Shown here: one piece after another, positions 1 through 5,134 of the stretch
Layout of the letters: every line of letters begins with the position of its first letter
Position numbering within the stretch: the first letter of the stretch is position 1
Source: Leptolyngbya sp. SIO4C5
GTDB taxonomy: Bacteria > Cyanobacteriota > Cyanobacteriia > Phormidesmidales > Phormidesmidaceae
Length of the DNA stretch: 7,110 nucleotides
Assembly: GCA_010671965.1 (NCBI GenBank)
Contig: JAAHIC010000224.1
Span: 1-7,110 of the forward strand
Reading direction: 5' to 3'
Notes under the pieces: model-generated
What the model saw: only the letters and a program-made list of their open reading frames with translations
Told to the model about the DNA's origin: nothing
The model's database searches: none
Translations under genes and position numbers: made by a program

Positions 1-1
1 T

Positions 2-1144
2 CCCAGCAGTCCGGGGAACGTGGTGCCGGTGCGGGAAGTGGCAGAGCGGGAGGTGGGCCAGGTGGTGATTGGTTCTTCGGCCAATCCGGGGCTGCGGGAC
101 TTCTGGATTGTCAGCGCCATCATGAAAGGCAAAGTGGCCTGCGATCGCGTTTCGTTTGACATCAACCCCACGTCGCGCCAGGTGATTGAAAACCTAGCAG
201 CCATGCCCAGCGCCTTTTTAGATCTGATTCACGCCGGGGCCAGATTCCACCAGGCGGGCTGTCTGGGCTGTATCGGCATGGGACAGGCCCCGGCCTCGGA
301 TCAAATTTCCCTGCGCACCATGCCGCGCAACTTTCCGGGGCGATCGGGGACGGCAGACGATCAGGTCTATTTATGCAGTCCTGAAACCGCCACGGCGGCG
401 GCGCTGACGGGCAAGATTACCGATCCGCGCGATTTAGCTACACTGTACGATCTCACCTATCCTCAGTATCAGCCACCGGAAAAAACCATTATCAACACCG
501 ACATGCTGGTGGCTCCGCCTGCTGATGGCAGCCAGGTTGAGATTGAAAAAGGCCCCAATATCAAATCTTTTCCCGACTTTGGCGAACTGCCAGATGCGGC
601 GACGGTGCCTGTTTTGCTCAAGGTAGGCGACAACATTTCTACCGACGAGATTATGCCTGCCGGGGCGCGGGTGCTGCCGTTCCGCAGCAATATTCCCGGC
701 ATCAGCCAGTTCGTTTATTACCTGAATGACGAAACCTTCTCGGAGCGGGCTGAGGCGGCTAAAGCTAAGTTTGGCGGCCACGTGCTCGTGGCCGGGGACA
801 ACTACGCCCAGGGATCTAGCCGGGAACACGCGGCGATCGCTCCCCGCTATTTGGGCCAGATGGCCGTCCTCGCCAAATCCTATGCCCGTATCGGCTGGCA
901 AAACCTGGTGAACTTTGGCATTTTGCCCCTGGAGTTTGTCAATCCTGACGACTACGACACAATTGCAGAGGGAGACGAAATCGAGCTATCTAACCTGAGA
1001 GTGGCCCTGCAGCAGTCCAGCCCTTTAACCGTCAAAAACGTCAATAAAGACCTGACCTACGAAATGACCCATCAGCTCAGCGATCGCCAGCGGCAGGTAA
1101 TGCTGCGGGGAGGACTGATCAACGACTACAAAGCTAAACTGTAG
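2..1144 (+). CDS. Aconitate hydratase, probably Aquifex-type, C-terminal part (5' end outside window)
   Basis: The reading frame is open from base 2, so the gene starts upstream. The visible ~380 residues are the C-terminal half to two thirds of an aconitase-superfamily protein, which interconverts citrate and isocitrate with a [4Fe-4S] cluster in the cytosol. Counting from the GTG at 20, a C81-x2-C84 pair in GCLGCIGMGQAP supplies two of the three expected cluster cysteines; the third should lie upstream. NFPGRSG (104-110) and SPETATAAALTG (120-131) are typical of the family. The C-terminal swivel domain follows, with DNISTDEIMPAG (204-215) and GDNYAQGSSREHAAIAPRYLG (259-279). S266 and R268 there match the catalytic Ser and Arg of mitochondrial aconitase (Ser642, Arg644). 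Carrying both domains on one chain argues against a two-subunit isopropylmalate dehydratase. A homoaconitase-like role is not excluded without the N-terminus. The aldolase gene follows 23 nt later on the same strand. Confidence 0.85.
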   Translation, partial: PSSPGNVVPVREVAEREVGQVVIGSSANPGLRDFWIVSAIMKGKVACDRVSFDINPTSRQVIENLAAMPSAFLDLIHAGARFHQAGCLGCIGMGQAPASDQISLRTMPRNFPGRSGTADDQVYLCSPETATAAALTGKITDPRDLATLYDLTYPQYQPPEKTIINTDMLVAPPADGSQVEIEKGPNIKSFPDFGELPDAATVPVLLKVGDNISTDEIMPAGARVLPFRSNIPGISQFVYYLNDETFSERAEAAKAKFGGHVLVAGDNYAQGSSREHAAIAPRYLGQMAVLAKSYARIGWQNLVNFGILPLEFVNPDDYDTIAEGDEIELSNLRVALQQSSPLTVKNVNKDLTYEMTHQLSDRQRQVMLRGGLINDYKAKL

Positions 1145-1167
1145 CGTTGACTGCTGGTGGAAATTGA

Positions 1168-1848
1168 ATGGATCGAGAGCAGTGGCTAAGGTATATTCGC
1201 CAAGCGAAGGCGATCGCCGTGATTCGCGCGCCCACCTATGAGCTAGGCCGCCAAATGGCCCACGCTGCTGCTGCTGGCGGCCTCACCTGCCTAGAAATTA
1301 CCTGGACAAGTTCTCAAGCGGCGCGATTAGTTACTCAGCTTCAAGCCGAGCTGCCGAGCTGCCAGATCGGAGCCGGCACCCTGCTGACGCGGGAGCAGCT
1401 AGAGGAAGCGGTCAAAGCCGGAGCGCAGTTTGGCTTTTCGCCCCATACTGATCTGGCCCTGATTGAAGCGGCACTGGCGCGATCGCTGCCCTTCATTCCC
1501 GGAGCGCTAACCCCCAGTGAAATTGTCTCGGCCTGGCAGGCTGGAGCCGCCAGCGTCAAGGTGTTTCCGATTACAGCCGTGGGCGGGGCGAGCTATCTGC
1601 GCAGTTTGCAGGGGCCGCTGGGTCACATGCCGCTGATTCCAACGGGCGGAGTGAGCTGTAAGGATGCCGTGAATTTACTGGAAGCGGGGGCGATCGCCGT
1701 TGGCTTGGGTAGCGACCTGTTTCCTCGACAAGACGTTCAGCAGGCCAACTGGAAAGCCATTACTCACCGCGCCGCCCAGCTCGTAGCGTCCCTAACCGAT
1801 ATTCCATCTCAGCTTCCCAGCTTGAAGGCTTCTACAAACAGGCCGTAG
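1168..1848 (+). CDS. eda: KDPG/KHG aldolase (2-dehydro-3-deoxy-phosphogluconate aldolase)
   Basis: This is a 226-residue class I aldolase of the KDPG/KHG family, a single TIM barrel. It cleaves 2-keto-3-deoxy-6-phosphogluconate to pyruvate and glyceraldehyde 3-phosphate; relatives also act on 4-hydroxy-2-oxoglutarate or decarboxylate oxaloacetate. The Schiff-base lysine is K131 in ASVKVFPI and the general acid/base is E43 in CLEITW. GAGTLL (68-73), FSPHTD (90-95), PFIPGALTPSE (108-118) and the phosphate-binding PTGG (158-161) lie in the family order. At the place of E. coli Arg49 (EVTLRT) this protein reads EITWTS, so that arginine is absent. The ATG at 1168 fits the N-terminal length of the family and has a GGTGGAAA stretch upstream. 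The last ~25 residues form a low-conservation tail whose DNA overlaps the convergent ycf20-like gene. It is probably co-transcribed with the aconitase gene. No 6-phosphogluconate dehydratase gene is visible here, so Entner-Doudoroff function cannot be inferred from context. Confidence 0.9.
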   Translation: MDREQWLRYIRQAKAIAVIRAPTYELGRQMAHAAAAGGLTCLEITWTSSQAARLVTQLQAELPSCQIGAGTLLTREQLEEAVKAGAQFGFSPHTDLALIEAALARSLPFIPGALTPSEIVSAWQAGAASVKVFPITAVGGASYLRSLQGPLGHMPLIPTGGVSCKDAVNLLEAGAIAVGLGSDLFPRQDVQQANWKAITHRAAQLVASLTDIPSQLPSLKASTNRP

Positions 1849-2168
1849 GTCAGGCCAATCTTAAAGGCATTGATCAGAGAGCCAAAGACGCTGCGGGCGC
1901 TGCCGCGCTGAGTGTCGGCGCGATCGCTGCGGGCAGGTCGGCGGTAGTGCAGACGGCTGACCAACTCCACAAAGCCAATTAGCAACGCCGAGATAATCAC
2001 GTCTAAATCGGCAGTTTGTCCTGCCGTTGCGGAAACTGCCACCGCAAAGAAATTGCCGAACAGCAGGCTGATAATTTCCAAGGACAGTCGCCGCCAAGGG
2101 TTGCCCACCCACAGCAAGAAGCGATTCAGCGTACTGCTAAAAAGCGTACTCAGCCGCGTATTTTGCAT
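1809..2168 (-). CDS. Ycf20-like DUF565 membrane protein
   Basis: A 119-residue membrane protein of the DUF565/Ycf20 family, found in cyanobacteria and plastids. Its biochemical role is not settled; plant homologues have been linked to thermal dissipation of excess light. Family signatures are NPWRRLSLEIISLLFG (23-38) and the nearby SATAGQ (46-51). Three hydrophobic segments are seen at about 29-49, 55-72 and 98-117. A basic hydrophilic loop (75-92, rich in Arg and Asp) lies between the second and third. The ATG at 2168 is preceded by GAGG seven bases upstream and lies 15 nt after the stop of the pentapeptide gene, so it is probably the second gene of that operon. Its last 13 codons lie antisense to the end of eda (40-bp overlap), which leaves no room for a separate terminator between the two genes. 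Confidence 0.85.
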   Translation of the reverse strand: MQNTRLSTLFSSTLNRFLLWVGNPWRRLSLEIISLLFGNFFAVAVSATAGQTADLDVIISALLIGFVELVSRLHYRRPARSDRADTQRGSARSVFGSLINAFKIGLTYGLFVEAFKLGS

Positions 2169-2183
2169 CGTTTTTCCTCGCCA
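2169..2183 (-). promoter_or_regulatory. Ribosome binding site and short operon junction before the ycf20-like gene
   Basis: On the - strand the 15 bases between the two genes contain GAGGAAAAACG followed by ATG. This is a purine-rich Shine-Dalgarno-like sequence at normal spacing. It supports the 2168 start and translation from a shared transcript with the upstream pentapeptide gene. Confidence 0.6.
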
Positions 2184-4352
2184 TCAACGGCAGGCCGGAT
2201 GTAGGCCCCCTTGGGTACAAATAAAGATTAGCTGCTCGCGGCTGAGATTGCGGGCCTGACTAAAATCGACTCCGGCTAGCTGGGAACCAGTCTCTCCCTC
2301 AGACGGTAGCTGGTTGATAAATCCGCTCTGATTACCGACAGGCTGAGCCGATAGCAGAGTCCCGGCAAAGTTAGCGCCCGCTAAGTCTGCTTTAGCCAAG
2401 GATACTCCCGTCAGATTAGCCGCTTGCAAATTAGCATTTTGCAAATCGGTGCCGCTGAGGTCAGCACCCGTGAGATTTGCGCCGGAGAAGTCGCCCCAGG
2501 CCAGATTGGCATTTTGCAAATTGGCGTCGCTCAGATTGGCCTCCTGCCACCCCGATCGGGTTAAATCAGCTCGCGCCAGCACCGCGCCTGCGGCCTGTAC
2601 CCGTCGTAGCCGTCCATCTTGAAGCTGCGCTCCCTGCAGGTTGGCCTCAGTCAGATCCGCGCCGGTCAGACTGGCCTGATTGAGCCTGGCCCGTCTGAGG
2701 CTGGCATTAATCAACTGGGCTTCGCTGAGATTAGCGGCAGTGAGATTAGCCTGATCGAGCTGCGCCCCTGGCAAAATCGCCTTGAATAGGCTGACCTGCT
2801 CCAGTCTGCTCCAGCGCAAGTCGGCCTGAGTCAAATCGGCTGCGGTTAAATCTGCGCCGCTGAGATCGGTTGTCCAGTCGTCATAGGTACCCGGTTTGCG
2901 ATCGCGCCCAGCCGCAAAAAAATAGCTAAAGCGCAGATTAGCCCCGTTCAGCCGCGCTCCTGGCCACTGGCTGCCAGCAAGCTGTACCCGGTTGAGCACA
3001 AGCTGAAAGCTGCCAACTTCTCCTTCCACCCGTTCTAAGTTCACCTGGCTCAAATTTGCCTGATTCAGCTCGCCGCTGTAGAGCACGAGAATCTTGGCGA
3101 TCGCCCGCTTAACCGCCTGCTGTTTTTTCAGAATGGTGGGGTACTGGGCGCTATCTCGCAAAGCCGCTAGATCATTGTCCAGGCTCAGATTCAGCCGATG
3201 CAGGTGGGGCAGGACTTCTGGCCCAATAGAGACGAGTCCTTGCTGAATCGTTTCCACCAAAGCCGGATTGTTGGACTCAGCTAGCAGGTCGGCTAAAAAA
3301 GCAAATCGGCGGCTGTCTTGGCTGTTGGCGATCGCTAAAATTGTCGTCTGGCGCTGGGCTAGGCGATCGCTAGGCAGGGCGATCAGGGTTTCAACCAGAT
3401 TGGCAAACAGCGGATCGCGGCGTTCCGCTGTTTCGCCGGTTTTTGACGGCCAACGCACCTGACTGCCCACCGCCACGCTCACCAGTAAAACCAAGCCGCC
3501 CAAAATCAAAATGCTAAAAGAGAGCAAGGGCGATCGCCGGACTTGCTCGACTAGCTCAACCTGGGGGGCGAGGGGCGACGAAAAGACCACCGAGGTTAGC
3601 CCACTCTCCTCCTGACGCACTAGGCTGTAGGCAGTGCCTACATTCTGACCATAGAGGCGGGGCGGCGGCTGGGCTGCAGGCAGGGCAGGTACTAAGGTGC
3701 GGCGATCGAGCACCTGGGTGCCAGCCAGAGAATCATGCAAAGCGCGTTCTTGCAGACTGAAGTAGGCCAGTCCGCCTTCCCCCAATAGAGCCATCAGCGT
3801 CAGTCCTAGCAGATAGCGCAGATTAGGAAACAGACCGCTCCAGCGCCAAATGCCGTAAGCCACCAAAAAAGCAACGCCCCAACGACCAATGAGTTCTCGC
3901 TGGGCCGCCTGCTGCCAGCTGGGTGACTGGCCCATCGGAGTCGTCACGCGCAGATTGAGCCAGCGCTTGGGCCAGGTCTGTCCGCTGCGGCTGAGCTGAT
4001 AGATCTGCCCGCTGGCGATCGCCACAGGTGCTAAGACAGCTAAGGTTTCTAGAAGTAGGTCAGTGACAGGGACAGGAGCGATAGAATTGGGTCGGGGCTG
4101 AAGTAGCAGCCAGCGGCTAGCGGTCTGCAAGCGCCTAATTAACGGACTTTCAACCGCCGTTTTTTCGGAGAGCTGGGGCGGCATCAGGTGGCTGAGGGCC
4201 AAGGGCACGCAGGCTCCGCTAACAATGAAGGCGGTTTCCAAACTCCAGGCCAGCAAACGTCTGAGCCTCAGAGCCGGAAACCGGGGAGATGCCCGGTGCG
4301 TCAGGGCAGTCACTTCGACCGTAGATGTGTGCGCTTTGGCTGACCGTACCAT
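2184..4352 (-). CDS. Membrane-anchored pentapeptide-repeat protein with N-terminal RDD-like domain
   Basis: A 722-residue three-part protein. Residues ~28-216 resemble an RDD membrane domain: RRLLAWSLE near the start (Glu replaces the usual first Asp), SGQTWPKRWLNLRV (123-136) and the signature LHDSLAGTQVLDRR (205-218). Hydrophobic segments lie at about 36-56, 98-117, 155-172, 178-198 and 276-296. Residues ~314-425 are soluble and helical, possibly HEAT/armadillo-like (NPALVETIQQGLVSIGPEVL). From ~427 to 665 runs a pentapeptide-repeat domain of A(D/N)LxX type, which should fold as a right-handed quadrilateral beta-helix. It is interrupted at about 477-495 by a polar insert (AAGRDRKPGTYDDWTTD). 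A final repeat and an FICTQGGLHPACR tail close the protein. The ATG at 4352 has AGGGAAGGGG just upstream. Pentapeptide domains usually bind other proteins and have no catalytic site. I infer a membrane-tethered scaffold. The substrate and partner are unknown; co-transcription with the Ycf20-like gene suggests a thylakoid or plasma-membrane role. Confidence 0.85.
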   Translation of the reverse strand: MVRSAKAHTSTVEVTALTHRASPRFPALRLRRLLAWSLETAFIVSGACVPLALSHLMPPQLSEKTAVESPLIRRLQTASRWLLLQPRPNSIAPVPVTDLLLETLAVLAPVAIASGQIYQLSRSGQTWPKRWLNLRVTTPMGQSPSWQQAAQRELIGRWGVAFLVAYGIWRWSGLFPNLRYLLGLTLMALLGEGGLAYFSLQERALHDSLAGTQVLDRRTLVPALPAAQPPPRLYGQNVGTAYSLVRQEESGLTSVVFSSPLAPQVELVEQVRRSPLLSFSILILGGLVLLVSVAVGSQVRWPSKTGETAERRDPLFANLVETLIALPSDRLAQRQTTILAIANSQDSRRFAFLADLLAESNNPALVETIQQGLVSIGPEVLPHLHRLNLSLDNDLAALRDSAQYPTILKKQQAVKRAIAKILVLYSGELNQANLSQVNLERVEGEVGSFQLVLNRVQLAGSQWPGARLNGANLRFSYFFAAGRDRKPGTYDDWTTDLSGADLTAADLTQADLRWSRLEQVSLFKAILPGAQLDQANLTAANLSEAQLINASLRRARLNQASLTGADLTEANLQGAQLQDGRLRRVQAAGAVLARADLTRSGWQEANLSDANLQNANLAWGDFSGANLTGADLSGTDLQNANLQAANLTGVSLAKADLAGANFAGTLLSAQPVGNQSGFINQLPSEGETGSQLAGVDFSQARNLSREQLIFICTQGGLHPACR

Positions 4353-4459
4353 GCCCCTTCCCTGACCGATGAGCGTCAGTGTTAAGTTGAGAATGCTTTT
4401 GTTTTAGCACTCCGTAGGAAACTCTGATCGCTTTTCCGAAAAAACTTGGAATTCCAGCA

Positions 4460-4487
4460 GTGACAAAACCGCTCCGAGAACTGTCAC
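4460..4487. promoter_or_regulatory. Short inverted repeat in the divergent promoter region (possible operator)
   Basis: GTGACA (4460-4465) and TGTCAC (4482-4487) are perfect 6-bp inverted copies separated by 16 bases. They lie in the 231-bp region between the divergently transcribed pentapeptide and exported-protein genes. The spacing is wider than a classic CRP-type TGTGA-N6-TCACA site and does not match the NtcA pattern GTA-N8-TAC. The repeat is short enough to arise by chance. The rest of 4353-4583 is AT-richer than the flanking genes and should contain both promoters, but no strong -35/-10 pair can be named. Confidence 0.2.
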
Positions 4488-4496
4488 AGACTGCCT

Positions 4497-4524
4497 CTGA
4501 CTCCAACTGTGGCCTCGCTACTAT
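4497..4524 (+). promoter_or_regulatory. Weak sigma70-like promoter candidate for the exported-protein gene
   Basis: TACTAT (4519-4524) is a reasonable -10 box. CTGACT (4497-4502), 16 bases upstream, is a poor -35 box. Transcription would begin near 4531 and leave a leader of about 50 nt. This rests on consensus matching alone. Confidence 0.25.
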
Positions 4525-4572
4525 GAAAGCGTAATGAAAAAGACAAAACACTTTTCAGTAATCCTTAAAAGT

Positions 4573-4577
4573 GGGAG
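4573..4577 (+). promoter_or_regulatory. Shine-Dalgarno sequence of the exported-protein gene
   Basis: GGGAG six bases before the ATG at 4584 is a strong, well-spaced ribosome binding site. It fixes the start so that the full signal peptide is included. Confidence 0.65.
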
Positions 4578-4583
4578 CAAATT

Positions 4584-4991
4584 ATGAAACGCTTTAATCA
4601 ATGGATCCTGGTTCCCGCTACCGTTGCTGCCCTTGCTTCTATGACCGGCGCAGCCTTGGCTCAGACCGTGGTACAAACTCCGCTTCAGTCAGCTAGCACA
4701 GTCAGCTTAACCTCTGGTGGTTCCCAGTCTACCTGCGGTAACTTTGGCAACCAAGCCCTACAGCTCCGCGTCACTGAACCTTTTGCCTCTGTGACTATCC
4801 GCGTGGAAAACCCCACTGCCGATACAACGCTGTATATCACTGGCCCCGGCAACTTCAGCGAGTGCAAGCGGGCAGATACTCAAGGCGTTGTTGAAGCCCC
4901 CGGTGCGTTAAATCAGGGTACCTACACGGTGTATGTCGGCGATCGCCCCGGCAATAGCCAAGTTCACACCGTCACCGTAGAACAGAATTAA
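4584..4991 (+). CDS. Small exported protein, PPC-like beta-sandwich
   Basis: A 135-residue protein with a clear Sec signal peptide: a basic start (MKR), a hydrophobic core (about 8-22) and an AxA-type site ALA|QT, so cleavage is expected after residue 26. The mature ~109 residues are rich in Thr, Val, Ser and Gly, with alternating hydrophobic patterns typical of beta strands. DTTLYITGPGNF (80-91) followed by QGTYTVYVGD (111-120) and a VHTVTV strand at the end resembles the bacterial pre-peptidase C-terminal (PPC) fold, here as a stand-alone domain. Two cysteines, C51 and C94, could form a disulfide after export. No catalytic motif is visible. It probably acts in the periplasm or outside the cell; its ligand is unknown. 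It is transcribed away from the pentapeptide gene and stands 141 nt before cysS with no U-tract terminator between, so readthrough into cysS is possible. The PPC assignment comes from pattern resemblance only. Confidence 0.75.
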   Translation: MKRFNQWILVPATVAALASMTGAALAQTVVQTPLQSASTVSLTSGGSQSTCGNFGNQALQLRVTEPFASVTIRVENPTADTTLYITGPGNFSECKRADTQGVVEAPGALNQGTYTVYVGDRPGNSQVHTVTVEQN

Positions 4992-5017
4992 CCCTTATTT
5001 TGTGACGGGCCGCCGCT

Positions 5018-5057
5018 GGGCAGTTCGCGAGCTGTCCCTACGACGGTAAAAACCGTT
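5018..5057 (+). other. Two small stem-loops after the exported-protein gene
   Basis: GGGCAG (5018-5023) can pair with CTG-T-CCC (5032-5038) with one bulged T. Next, ACGGT (5043-5047) and ACCGT (5052-5056) form a perfect 5-bp stem with an AAAA loop, extended by one G-U pair. Neither is followed by a run of T, so they are not canonical intrinsic terminators. They may mark a 3' processing end or be part of the cysS leader. Confidence 0.3.
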
Positions 5058-5067
5058 CACAATTCCA

Positions 5068-5134
5068 ATGATTTGCAACAATGGTATGGGCGATGCGTAA
5101 ATCGTTCATACCATTTCTGTCTGGCGCAAATCAT
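5068..5134 (+). promoter_or_regulatory. Long nested hairpin covering the cysS leader and start codon
   Basis: The outer arms ATGATTTGC (5068-5076) and GCAAATCAT (5126-5134) are perfect 9-bp inverted copies. Inside them AATGGTATG (5080-5088) and CATACCATT (5107-5115) are another perfect 9-bp pair. The inner stem continues through two G-U pairs and CGAT/ATCG to a six-base loop GCGTAA (5095-5100). The inner helix is thus 15 uninterrupted pairs (5080-5094 with 5101-5115), separated from the outer helix by a 3/10-base internal loop. The 3' outer arm contains the A and T of the cysS ATG (5133-5135), and the sequence just before it shows no clear Shine-Dalgarno. In RNA this would sequester the start codon, which suggests translational control or an RNA-processing signal. 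In DNA it could instead be a protein-binding palindrome or a small mobile palindromic repeat. The pairing is seen directly; the function is inferred. Confidence 0.6.

Noticed and set aside
434..901. 155-codon open frame on the - strand
   Set aside because: It lies fully antisense to the aconitase swivel domain, which has clear catalytic motifs. The product resembles no known protein and the frame is explained by GC-rich codon use.
1345..1360. Tandem GCCGAGCT x2 within eda
   Set aside because: Only two short units, within normally conserved-length coding sequence; no sign of instability or function.
2434..2521. Perfect 13-bp direct repeat GCATTTTGCAAAT at 2434 and 2509
   Set aside because: Both copies encode the same LQNANL pentapeptide units 25 residues apart; explained by the protein repeat.
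4430..4450. TTTTCCGAAAA near-palindrome in the divergent region
   Set aside because: The arms are only 4-5 A/T-rich bases with almost no loop; too short to be a terminator or a credible operator.
4219..4551. 110-codon - strand frame reaching into the divergent intergenic region
   Set aside because: It overlaps the start of the pentapeptide gene in another frame, has no clear ribosome site, and its composition is unlike a real protein.
5073..5132. In-frame TTG start giving cysS 20 extra residues
   Set aside because: Those codons coincide with the hairpin arms, and the added residues do not fit the usual MSLxIYN-type N-terminus of CysRS.
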